A model generated the notes under the pieces. That model searched no databases, was not told the origin of the DNA, and was given only the letters and a program-made list of their open reading frames with translations. From positions 434,001 to 498,000 of the forward strand of contig NW_022985562.1 in assembly GCF_010093815.1 (NCBI RefSeq): DNA of 64,000 nucleotides. Reading direction: 5' to 3'. The stretch comes from Pseudovirgaria hyperparasitica. Its lineage: Eukaryota; Ascomycota; Dothideomycetes; Acrospermales; Acrospermaceae. A program made the position numbers and the translations under genes. Shown here piece by piece: positions 1 to 9,914 of the stretch (positions within the stretch are counted from its first letter, which is position 1; each line of letters begins with the position of its first letter).

Positions 1-444
1 TATAGCTTTACTACGCTAAGCTATAGTAAGAGAGTAGAGTAGGGTATAGAAGGTATAGGAATGAAGTCGTGATAGAAGGGGTAACTTACTTTATTATTTT
101 AATGATAAGGGCCTTCCTAGCGTAAAGTAGTGATAGTAGTAGCTAAAGGTAAGGTCGTAGAGAGATACCTTTATACTATGTAATATGAGCCCCGGATTAA
201 TACCGGCGCCACCTTTAGTCGTAGTGAATAGGATATATTTCTATTATCACTCTATTGTTCTACTAGTAATGATATTATATAGTGTTCTACCGACGGCAGA
301 GAATTTTCTTATTGGCTACTATTCCCTCCCTACGACGGATAAAGACCATCTATTGGCTATCTACTTATATGTAAGGGATGAGGTTTTAGATATATCGCCA
401 AGAACTCACGATACTCCAGTTTAGTTATGGCCTAAGGCCGTATA

Positions 445-460
445 TATATCACGTGATATA
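445..460. repeat. Perfect 16-bp palindrome with CACGTG core
   Basis: TATATCACGTGATATA reads the same on both strands and has an E-box-like CACGTG at its centre. It lies inside the AT-rich island, directly before a 22-bp direct repeat. It may be a remnant of a mobile-element end or simply a product of TA bias. Confidence 0.7.
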
Positions 461-470
461 GTCTCTTTCT

Positions 471-522
471 AAGACTCCACTCCACGATACTATACTCTAT
501 AAGACTCCACTCCACGATACTA
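471..522. repeat. Two direct copies of a 22-bp sequence, 30-bp period
   Basis: The sequence beginning AAGACTCCACTCCACGATAC occurs at 471-492 and again at 501-522, separated by eight AT-rich bases. The copies are identical, although the surrounding DNA looks mutated. That suggests a recent local duplication. Confidence 0.8.
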
Positions 523-1094
523 ATACCTTTAGAACCCTAGGAAAGTAGCCTTGAATTTAAGGCTGCTTGCAGCCTGCCGGCCGCAGGCCACCCTAGTCTA
601 GAATAAATATGACGACTTTCGTCGGAGATGGTTCGGCGACTGATATCTTCTTTGAGATCTGCCAATTTCATGGTCCCCCTAATAGTTTGCGCCTTTCACG
701 GAATTTAGTGCGCGAGCTTCATCCATGGATTTTCAACTGTTTAGTGCTAATCCTGGCGCTCCGAACGGATTTCTGAAATGGCTCACCAATCAAGCACAAG
801 CTTTTCGAGGAGTATGTTGCGCATGCTGCCGTGTTGCGTCAGTGAATCGACCATAGTAAGTATGGTGCGTACCCTGGTCATAGACCTACGTATTCTTATC
901 CATGGTTTGATGGCTATGGTGCTTTGATACCTCAGGTGCGCTCTGAAGGTGATGTTACGGTATATATTCTTGCTTTTCTCCTCGGATTCTTTATTCATCA
1001 TAACATAAACATTCTTATTTGCTCGTATCAAGTCAAAAAACTCAAACACACGGTAATCACAAGATCGAATCCAGAATAGGATCCTCCCTTAAAG

Positions 1095-1757
1095 ATGGCC
1101 AGGCCCAGCCCGAAATCTTTACATACCCGATCAGTCAAGTCAACAAACAGTAAATCTAAAGGCACGAAAGGTTCAGCCCCAGACATCCCATCAGATACTT
1201 CAGCAGCTATACCGGCTGTGGGACTACACAGTACAGCTAAGCCGGTCAAACGGCGAGCAATCTCCGTCGCTGAATGGAGCAAATTACGAGCTGCGAAGTT
1301 GGCAGAGCGTAAATCTGAAGGTACGGTGCGTTCAATGTTAGACGTCCCATCTGACAGATCAGCAGTTCTGTCAGCTGTAGAGCCGCAGAATACGCCTCTC
1401 CCACTCACACGACCATCAATCTCTGTTGATAGACGTAACGTTTTACGGCCGGCCGGACGTGCGAATGGTCGTTCTATTGAGCTCGAACGATCACATGTTG
1501 GGTATATAGAAGAGCAGGAAGGAGAGAGGTACGAGACCGACTCTGACGCGTCTGAGGATGAAAGTCGCGTTGAGGATAAGGATATGGACGGCCTCACATT
1601 TAACCAGCGGCAAATCCTCTACTTTCGATGTCTTACATACGAAGAGAAGAGACAACGCCTGATACAGTGGGGAGTCCCTTGGTCAAGCTCTTGGTGGCGC
1701 AGGATATACCAAGTGGACGTGGCATCCCAAGCTCCTAGCGGCATACAGCCTAGCTAA
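1095..1757 (+). CDS. Hypothetical protein with an internal duplication
   Basis: This is a 220-residue uninterrupted frame that I do not recognise. It is rich in Ser, Arg, Ala and Pro and looks largely disordered. Residues ~29-75 and ~79-125 are two imperfect copies of one segment. Each has a V/IPSD-S-A start, a run ending in R-ISV, and a basic A/G-R/K tail. An acidic stretch (ETDSDASEDE) follows. The C-terminal third (LTFNQRQILYFRCLTYEEKR) looks folded and ends in a Trp-rich motif. Base composition is balanced, unlike the flanking AT-rich DNA, so it has escaped or post-dates the mutation process. It may be a lineage-specific gene or part of a mobile element. Expression is unproven. Confidence 0.45.
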   Translation: MARPSPKSLHTRSVKSTNSKSKGTKGSAPDIPSDTSAAIPAVGLHSTAKPVKRRAISVAEWSKLRAAKLAERKSEGTVRSMLDVPSDRSAVLSAVEPQNTPLPLTRPSISVDRRNVLRPAGRANGRSIELERSHVGYIEEQEGERYETDSDASEDESRVEDKDMDGLTFNQRQILYFRCLTYEEKRQRLIQWGVPWSSSWWRRIYQVDVASQAPSGIQPS

Positions 1758-2577
1758 TTCATATACAGCCTGGTTAGTTCATGTAAACCCTGTTTCATAT
1801 ACAAACTGTGTGTCCAATGGACCGCATCTGTGCTTGTTGCCATGAATTAGGGAGTTGAAGGCATTAAGAATAGCGATCACACGTTTGTTTCGCCTTCTGC
1901 TTAACGTCTGAAGGCTATAATACAAAGGGTGGTGTCATGATTTGTACTTAGAGTCCGGACTTCACGCTACTCGAGGTAGTTGTTTCCGTACCATTAGCAT
2001 GCTCGCAATCGTCACTTGCCTAGGACCTGACACTCCTGGTACCTGATTTCAATCAGCTCTCTTCTCCCTTAGAGGTCTATTTAATAAGACATAAGTTTAA
2101 CTCTTAGAAAAGAGAGAGCGTCTTCGAGTCTATATAGTTAGTAATTATAAAACTACTAATATATATAAATACTTTCTATATCTCTTAACATACCACTCTA
2201 TAATACCTAGAGTTCTTAGTCTTAGATAGGTAAATATACTCTTTTTGTATAATAGGATAGATCTATTAGTAGTAGTAGCTAGTACTATAAATTAATACTA
2301 CTTTGCTTATCTACTAGTAATAGTACTTTATTTAATTAATACCTATATACTTAAACTCTCTATATAGTACTCTTAAAGATATAGATATACTTTATAGTTT
2401 TATAAAGTAAGTAAGTATAAAGGGAATAGCATTATAGTTTACCTCGTATACATTTTCGTAGAAAATGAAGTGGGGTAATCTAATAACACATCGTATGGAC
2501 CGGCAAAGGAACAAGCGCTTTTATTCATGTCATTTCAGAAAATATATTATCAAAGACTGTTCCAGCTTCTGGTCGCT
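1758..2577. repeat. AT-rich non-coding stretch, likely RIP remnant
   Basis: From 1740 to 1810 there are short imperfect repeats of catatacagcc and ttcatgtaaa type. From about 2080 to 2460 the DNA is extremely AT-rich with many TA steps and stop codons in all frames. I see no gene. The AT-rich block ends about 120 bases before the tRNA gene. Confidence 0.6.
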
Positions 2578-2671
2578 GCGAGCGTAGTCTAGTGGTTATG
2601 ATGTCTGCTTTACATTCAAGTAATGATGATGTAGAGCGCAGAAGGTCGGGAGTTCGATCCTCCCCGCTCGT
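2578..2671 (+). tRNA. tRNA-Val (anticodon UAC) with a 22-nt intron
   Basis: A full cloverleaf can be drawn. Acceptor GCGAGCG (2578-2584) pairs with CGCTCGT (2665-2671), with a G-U at the first pair. The D arm is GTCTAGTGGTTATGAT. Anticodon stem TCTGC (2604-2608) pairs with GCAGA (2638-2642). T arm GGGAG-TTCGATC-CTCCC is at 2648-2664. The anticodon TAC is at 2611-2613. The intron is 2615-2636, at the canonical position one base 3' of the anticodon. The mature anticodon loop is TTTACAC. The gene sits at the edge of a decayed repeat island. Confidence 0.93.
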
Positions 2672-2672
2672 A

Positions 2673-2679
2673 TTTTTTT
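2673..2679 (+). terminator. RNA polymerase III terminator of the tRNA gene
   Basis: A run of seven T residues starts two bases after the tRNA acceptor end, the usual Pol III stop signal. Confidence 0.85.
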
Positions 2680-2903
2680 GGTCTTGTTTCTCGCTATTAT
2701 TCAACATCATCTATTCATAACTCATGGGAATACATACGTCTTCCGTAGCAAGAGCTTTAAAGGATTTAGGAAGAGAAGATCAACTAGATCATCAATGTTT
2801 GCTGGTATTACACATACATGTTCTATTTAGCGTATGAGCATGAGTCCTTGTTATGGCTACACCTATAATTGCAATAATGTGACATAGTGCTCTATGTCAT
2901 GGA

Positions 2904-3736
2904 CTATCTCTTTCCTTTCTTATCCGTACCGGAGCCTGATCCAACGCTCTCTGATCCAACAGTCGTCTTCCCGGCCATCCACGACGCAAGGTCAAAATTC
3001 TGAATCTGTGCCGCCGGATTGCTGCTTGACGCAAGTGGGCTTGTCTTGCGCATTTCCTCGAATTCCGCCTTTGTCTCTGGGTCCACTATATCTCCTTAGC
3101 TTCTTCATTTTCTGCGTCCATGTTAATGTTTGACTCACTATTGTCCATAAGGTACGGCATTCCGAAAATTAAACCCATGCTCACCACCGCCATGAGAATC
3201 ATCGGATTTTTGAGAAACGACATGGGTGAAACTGTCAATATTAGTCATCATACACTCATTTTGTTCCTCAAGCAAAAGTTCGACATATACTCACATCCCT
3301 GCCGCATCTGATAATATTCTTTTCCCGAGCCCACCCCAACCTCAACCACAAGGCCACTTCCTCCTTCACCTCTCCTCTCGCCCCTATTATCCCACTCATT
3401 TCCCCTGAATGTCTGCCAAACCGTGACCTTTTCATCCTGTTTCGTACCATCCGCAGCAACGGTTGCCGTAACGTCGACTCGCAGCGTTTCGAAATGATAG
3501 TCGCGGCAATGGATCGTGGCAAGATAGCTTCCGGGCTCGAGATCTGTGAATTCAAATGTGTTCTTGCGCGAGAGACTGGTGCTACGGGGTGGACCGTGGG
3601 CGTGTAGCGTTGCGTGAGTTGTTGGTGGGAGGACAGCTGGGTTTGGGAGGCGTGTGGACGGCGGTATGTATAAGGTCAGGGAGGCAGAGAACGCGGTGGT
3701 GACAAGGGCGAGGAGTAGTGGTAGGGAGAGGTGCAT
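2904..3736 (-). CDS. ER membrane protein complex subunit 7 (Emc7-like)
   Basis: Exons on the minus strand are 3736-3295, 3231-3139 and 3085-2904, giving 238 residues. The ER membrane complex inserts tail-anchored and multi-pass proteins. Emc7 is a peripheral subunit with a luminal beta-sandwich. Residues 1-17 (MHLSLPLLLALVTTAFS) form a signal peptide. A DUF2012-type beta-sandwich follows, with a recognisable FEFTDLEPGSYLATIHCRDY stretch. Exon 2 encodes a membrane helix (MILMAVVSMGLIFGMPYLM). The third exon gives the conserved MDPETKAEFEEM cytosolic segment and a basic KKGKR end. The Met of MDPE is split by the second intron (A|TG). Donors are GTGAGT and acceptors CAG and TAG. The downstream transporter is on the same strand. 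Confidence 0.93.
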
Positions 3737-4076
3737 GGTTGCGAATCGTGTGTTGTAATTTTGCGAAGATGAGGGTGCTCGAGTTGAGCCGGGACTGTGT
3801 ACTTGGTAAACCATAGCGGATTTGTAGAGGTCCGTGCACTGATTCCGTTTCTGCTGCAAATGACTAATCCTCATTTCTTTATATATCGATAACTTTTTGG
3901 GGGATATATAGTGAATGAATGAAGCAACATGGTCAAAAACACGGCCTTGTAGTCCGAATTGCTTCACTTGTCCAAGGTATACAATCTTTAGCTGTGTAGA
4001 TCTACATATACCCAAGTAAATGACCTGGTCGTAAATGCCAAACGCCGCTATGATGCTGCCAAAATATATACTTGCT
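3737..4076. other. Intergenic, emc7 promoter / transporter 3' end
   Basis: These 340 bases separate two minus-strand genes. They should hold the 3' UTR of the transporter and the promoter of emc7. The stretch includes an AT-rich segment (3880-3920, with TATATA). I see no other feature. Confidence 0.5.
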
Positions 4077-5727
4077 CTATGATACAGAAACTGAGCCTTG
4101 ACCCATCCGTGGCGATGCCCATGTCTCCTCTTGCTTCGTCCCAGGCGGTAGCCAGCCCATTCCTGTGCTTGGATCTCGTGACCAGCGGCCCTCATCGTCG
4201 TATCTTTTCTCTTGCATGTGTCCATTAGAGGCGCCGTAACGATCGGGCGACATAGATTCTGGAGATGATGCGATGGGTGTCAAACGAGAAAAGTCGTTAC
4301 CTGTGGTGGGAAGCAGCGCGTCTGTGTTGAGTTGCAGGTTCCTTGCTTGTTTATCGGCCTTCCCGGCATTCTTGGTTCGATCGTACAGGTAGAGTCCGGC
4401 GAAGGTGAGGACGATGCCCAAACCTTGAACTCTAGTCATCTTGTTGCCAAACCAGACTATGGCGAACACGATAACGAAGACACGCTTGATAAGACTGGCG
4501 ACCGAGTACGTCACTGGCGAGACCATAGACAATAGGACGAAAGCTACCAGATTCTGTCCAAAATGGAAGGTGCCATTGAAAAAATATTCCAATGCCAAAC
4601 GGCCGTGATCCAAGGATCCAGGTTTCTCGGTCAAGTCGAGCGAGGCATCGTGTAAGAAGTCTCCTATTATGCCGAACCCTTCCGACCAAAGCCAAATCGG
4701 ACATGTGATCAAAAAAGCGAGACCGGAAGAATAGCACAGTAGATTGAGTTTGTCCGGCTTGCGATTCTTGAGAGGCGCTCCATCTTTCTCTGCCTCTGCT
4801 GCTTCATTGAAAAGCTTCTTAGAGACTATGTTCTGCGTCACGAACAGGACGGCGCTACCGAAAGCATAGAGCAATCCCAAAAACTCGGCTTGAAAATTCG
4901 CCGAGCATGCCATGATAACGCCGAGGGTCAGCGGAACTAAAGACAGATATGTCCAGACCGAGTATCGAATATCAAACACAAACCGATAAGCCAGGACAGT
5001 GAAAAGGGGTGACAGGCCTTTGATTGTGTGAACTAGAGACACTGGTATCCTTGCCATTGCGTCTGAACTCAAAATATGTCCTCCAATCTGGAACAGAGTG
5101 AGGGGCAGAGTTGTAAGGATGATGTCGCGACTCGGGGGGCGGATAGTCGACTTCAGAACCGGTACCATTGTTTTTAGGCGGGGATATGACTTAGCCATAC
5201 GAGACAAAATGACACACCAAGACGACACGAAGGCGAATTGGATGACTGTCAGTGTAATCGGTTTCGAGAACGAATTGAGGATTGCTTTGGAGGATGTATT
5301 GGACAGTATAGAAGTCATGTACCATATAGCGCAAAGCAGCTAAGAACCCATTTAGTACAACCATTAACAGCAGTATGAAGGGTCGACATACTACAAGCTT
5401 TCCAGACACAGGAGCCTTTAGCGCATCCGCAATCTCATGCGCGTTCTGGGTGACACTTCCACCTCTTCCTCGGATGTTTCGAAAGGCCTCGGAGAGGCTC
5501 TTCTGTCTTGCGTGACGATTTTGCCTCCCTGCTCCTGGACCTTCATCTCGCTGTATATGCTTCTCCCGCCGGGGATGCCAACGGTCATGACTAGACCTAT
5601 CTTTACCATTTCGATGTGGGCTCCCTGACGGAGATCGCGACAGAGTTCCGCCCTGGTTGTAATCGTCGTTTGAAGGCGGGATCGGAGAAAATGCCGGGAA
5701 GCTCTCAGTACCTGAGGATGCAGCCAT
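4077..5727 (-). CDS. Triose-phosphate/nucleotide-sugar transporter family protein (Sly41-like)
   Basis: Exons are 5727-5392 and 5339-4077, giving 532 residues. Residues 1-~112 are a hydrophilic Ser/Arg-rich cytosolic tail. From LLCAIWYMTSILSNTSSKAI onward it is a drug/metabolite-transporter fold with about ten membrane helices, including AMARIPVSLVHTIKGLSPLF, SAVLFVTQNIVSKKLF and SVASLIKRVFVIVFAIVWF. These match the triose-phosphate-transporter (SLC35E/Sly41) family of Golgi or ER membranes. A ~100-residue hydrophilic C-terminal tail ends the protein. The intron (GTATGT...TTAG) is phase 0 and joins GKLV to LLCAIWYM. The substrate cannot be told from sequence. The gene is divergent from the secreted hydrolase. 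Confidence 0.92.
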
Positions 5728-6255
5728 CCAGAAAATACGATCGTTCTATGTGTTCAACGCTGCTTCTTCGGCCATGAATTAAGCTACTGAAGACGGGTAC
5801 GGAGGAGCTGAGGAGGGGTTGTGGGAATTACTGGTTGCACGAAGGTGTCGCGATTACGACCTCATGGGTGCAGCAGGTTGGCACACAAGATGTTGTTGAA
5901 GATAGGTTACAAGCAAACAGTTTCGATGGGTCAGAAGGCCATGCAAACCGTAGTGAGGCATAGAAGCGAGTTGAGACTGGAGGCGATGGTAGGAAAAGTG
6001 ACGACGCGAGGCTGGGCTTGGCGCCCACTGTTGCTATAACAGTGTATTGCGCTGCGAGACACCGACCTATAGTCGGGGGAAGCAGCAGTCAACCTTGCTC
6101 CCAAGAGACTGCAAAGACAGCTCAGACCTCCACAAGATGTCTGCAGCAGATCGTTATCCTTTCGCATTTCAGAGGATATAAAGACGCACCCCGCCTTTGT
6201 CCTAGGATATCCTGACTGACCCTTCGGCCGCTTGCAAACTCCACTAATTGCCACT
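5728..6255. promoter_or_regulatory. Divergent intergenic promoter region
   Basis: This is about 530 bases between the transporter (-) and the hydrolase (+) start codons. Both promoters must lie here. I see no clear shared regulatory motif. Overlapping short reading frames on both strands look like chance. Confidence 0.55.
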
Positions 6256-9200
6256 ATGATGAGTTGGTATGAAAGGTCCTGTGCTATGCTCCTGACACTG
6301 CTCAGCACTCTGAATTTGACGAATTGTACCTGGTCAAGACATGACTCAGGCTCTCTCGTTGATGTGCGACAATATGTGCAGAATGCGTCCTTTGGATTCT
6401 CTTCCCGCTGGGAAATATTGGGTCCATTCCAGATTGGCACAAGAGGTACGATATCCTAGGCATTTCATACGCCCAGCATCTACTAAAAGAAACCCAGAGG
6501 CAGCATGGGGAGCTGATCCCCTTGAGTTGTACGGCGGCTTCCGGAATATCTCCTTTAATCCAGAGTCGACTTTTTTGAGCTCGCTTCCCCTCGATGGTGT
6601 TGCAAGATGGTCCACTCTGGAAGCAGAGCATGTTCAAAGCAACGCGCAAAGCTCACGTGTGGATTTGGTCGTTTCGTTCCCCGGTGTTCAGTGGGATTTC
6701 CTCAGAACAGTATATGGGTGGGCAGCAGTGCAGTTCCAAGGATGGGCACGCGGCCACATCACTGTCACAGGAGTCGCCGCTCAATCTTTCGTGCTATATA
6801 CCGATAGCGTTCTCGAATTCTGGGTTGACAATGAGCATTTCTTCGGTGGCGATTTCTATGGTTTTCGCAAGGCCCCTCCGGTTCTTTGGCTTGAGCCCGG
6901 CAGGCACCGCCTCGATGTCCGCCTTGTCAGAGATGTACGCGCTTTCGGAGGCATCGGTGAGCCGATCATGGCCATTACGCTGCAGATTGACAAAGCATCT
7001 GGGTACCTTGAGCTAGGATCGAATGGTATACAAATATCAGATCTGGTCGGCAATACACTTGCAGCGTCTATTGCCTCTATCACGGTTCGTAATAGTGGCA
7101 AAGAAGCATTTGCCCTTCGCGGAATAAGGACGCCAAATGTAAGTCGCACGTATCAACTTAGGTAATATGCGCTTGACCTGACCTTTTAGAATTCCTTTAA
7201 CGTCCTGCTATTGGAGAAGGACGCCGTAGTCCTACCGGGTCAAACTCGTCCTGTGGCATTCAAGGTCACAGGAACAGGTTCCAATGCCACTGAAATCACA
7301 GTTTTGCTAGACTACGCCCTGGTCGAAACCAATGCTTCACTTGATTCATTGATGGCTAATCAGAACTTGAGGAGGAAGAACCTGTATGAGCCTCACAAAG
7401 TTACGTACCTTCATCCGGGTGGTATTGTCTCGTATGTGATGCTCAGGCCTCCACAGCAGAATGTTTCTTGTAACACACAGAAGGACTTGCCCGTCCTCTT
7501 CTTCATGCATGGCGCAGGGAACGAAGCGGAAAGCGAACTAGTGTCTCGATCGTTCGATCCAGTGACAGATATATGTGCCTGGGTATTGTTTCCTACAGGT
7601 GTGACTCCTTGGAGTGCCGATGATTGGCGTGAGTGAAATTCCATTTGTACTAGGACAGTCTATACTGATCAACACAGACAATTGGGGCTTTGCAGATGTA
7701 GAGGCTGCAATCAACACCATAGAGACATGGAAGTCAGCCGTAAGCTGGCAGGGTCCAGGTGTTGATCTCGAGAAATGGTTCGCATGCGGACATTCGAATG
7801 GGGGTTAGTAGTGCCTCTGTTTCACTTGCAGTGACTTGAGGCCTCGAACGGTATAAGACTAACCAAGAAACTCACTCGCTTACTCAACAATTGCTTAATG
7901 TGCTAATGAACCTCAGGTCAAGGGACTTGGTATGCCCTTACGCATCGCCCTGACAATGTCATTGCAGCTGCACCAGTATCAGGGTATTTATCTATTCAAA
8001 GTGAGCCCGTACCTTCTTGGAACTCCATCAAGCTGACATATCTGATAGCTTATGTCCCGTACAATCAATGGCGACTTACCGATCCCCGTCTTGTGTCGAT
8101 CATCCAAGCGTCTACCAATAGCTATAGGCACGAGCTTCTCATCTCCAATGCCAATGGTATCAATATACATCAGCAACATGGTAGCGTTGACGATAACGTA
8201 CCTTCGTATAATTCCCGTTCGATGCATTATTTGCTCCAAGAGGTCGGTGGGAGATCGGATTACACTGAACTCCCGGGCGTCAATCATTACTTTGACGGAA
8301 TCATGACCACTCCTAACCTACAGGTATTTTACAAGCAACAGCTGGGGGTAATCGCTCCGAAAACTGAACACCTTGATAAGTTCACACTCACAGTTGCAAA
8401 TCCTGGTGATACCGGAAGCAAGCAAGGCTTCCAAATACTTCTATTGCGAGATCCTGGCCAGTTAGGCAGATTAGATATTGAGCTTAGTGGCAAGGATAGC
8501 AGTACCAGTATATTCTCTCATAATGTTTTACGCTTCAGTGTTACGAACAGGGTGACTTCACGAACTATGAAGATAGACGGGCAGTCTGTCAGGTCAGGTA
8601 GAGATTTCGGTCAGAAATTGTATTATATCCTAGGATCGGATGGCGCATGGAAAGTATGCAGTGATCCTCATGATATATTCTGGAGCTATATTGACTTGTA
8701 GACAGACGTCTATCGATGCACCAGATAACCTAAGCGAAAGGTCCATCCGCCAAATGGGACCTCTAGATGCCATCATGCGCACTTCGGATAAATTTGTCGT
8801 TCGGTACGAGGATACAAGCCTAGGAGCCATCGCTCTTCAGATATCACGAAATCTACAACAGTATTATTATGCGGATACCATCATCCTACGATCGTTTTCG
8901 GAGCCAAATACGATAAAGAGGAATTCTGGTAACATGTTCACAGTCTCGATTGGATCAAACCTACCTCCATCGTCTCATGTTCGCTTCCCTATCATGGTAG
9001 ACAGTAGTGGGAGACTTTCTATCCTCGATTCTAGTGGTTCTGAGAGAACGTTCAATTCGGAGAAAGATTTGGCAGCGATCTTTCTCAGGCCACGAGGCCA
9101 CGACGCTTTGGAACTCGTCGTCTGGGGCTCTGACATTCATTATGCAGGCTTGGCTGCAAGGCTCGTGCCGCTGCAAACGGGTGCCGGACAGCCAGACTTC

Positions 9201-9305
9201 TTAATTCTGAGTCGGGCTGCCATGTGGAAGGGCGTAGGTGGCGTTGTTGCAGCAGGATTCTTTGACCATCATTGGCAGGTAACTCAGACGGCATATTTCG
9301 CGTAA
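6256..9305 (+). CDS. Large secreted alpha/beta hydrolase (peptidase S9/esterase-like)
   Basis: Seven exons: 6256-6445, 6498-7138, 7190-7628, 7678-7803, 7917-8000, 8049-8653 and 8706-9305, giving 894 residues. The N-terminus has a short hydrophobic segment (CAMLLTLLSTLNL), a probable signal peptide. Residues ~40-330 are a beta-rich region opening with GPFQIGTREAAWGADPLE, a conserved start in this fungal family. An alpha/beta hydrolase domain follows: LPVLFFMHGAGNEAES forms the oxyanion region, GHSNGG carries the nucleophile Ser ~463, and VNHYFDG is the likely catalytic His. The last ~250 residues form another beta-rich region. The substrate is unknown. Two tandem ATGs start the frame; the first was used. 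Several introns end at the second of two nearby AGs, which is needed to keep frame. Confidence 0.85.
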
Positions 9306-9914
9306 AAACACAGTGTCGTGGGTCAGTACAAAGTAGGCAGCACAGTGCAGACCTTGAGCTAAGGTGGAAGGAAGTGGTGACGATCCCCGGGCTGCTTGTG
9401 TTGTGCGTCTTCAAGTGAATGAACGTTGAACCAGTGGAGAAATTGCGCTCCGAGCAATCGGCGACCGCCGATCCCACTGCAGTAACAGAAATTCGCTGCC
9501 AGGGCTCCTTCTTACTTTAGAAGTTTTTCTTCGTCATTCCCATTTCTCTAAAGCTCTAAGTATCAAAATTTCTTCCAGTCTACGCTCCTTCACCTTCCTT
9601 TGTCTTTTCGTTTTGAACTTTCCCAGGCTTACAACAGCCCACTCAGACTTTCCTTTTCTGCATAATCATTGCTGTGCCAGATCTCCTTCAATCGGGAAAG
9701 GGCTCTGTGACTTTCATCTACCTGCTCTTTGTTTGCGTCTACTTCACCATCTACTCTACTACTTGACACTTCACCAGCACTCATCCAAGCTTTCTAATTG
9801 TGCTGAGGCTATAGTGGTCCGGCATCTTACTGGCCATATCGTACGAGCTATCAGCGATCACCTTACGATTTCCAGCTGTATCTGCAATCTAGTCCCAATA
9901 CCACTCCGACAAAC
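9306..9914. promoter_or_regulatory. Hydrolase 3' end and pyrimidine-rich leader of the PUF gene
   Basis: From about 9505 to 9760 the DNA is rich in C and T (runs such as ttcttcgtcattcccatttc), typical of fungal transcription start regions and 5' leaders. A 101-codon open frame here has no family likeness and is not called. Confidence 0.55.

Larger units (their letters stand above)
1..1094. repeat. AT-rich, probably RIP-decayed repeat remnant
   Basis: The first ~540 bases are strongly enriched in TA dinucleotides (strings of tatag, tagta, atatat) and contain no credible gene. From about 560 to 1094 the composition becomes balanced. This TpA-rich texture is what repeat-induced point mutation leaves in old transposon copies of Pezizomycotina; that origin is inferred. 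Near 572-588 there is a GC-rich hairpin with arms GCCTGC and GCAGGC around a five-base loop, of the kind seen near repeat ends. No transposase or reverse transcriptase reading frame survives. Confidence 0.6.

Noticed and set aside
185-424. 79-codon frame in the AT-rich island
   Set aside because: Lies in RIP-like DNA, starts without context and shows no motif.
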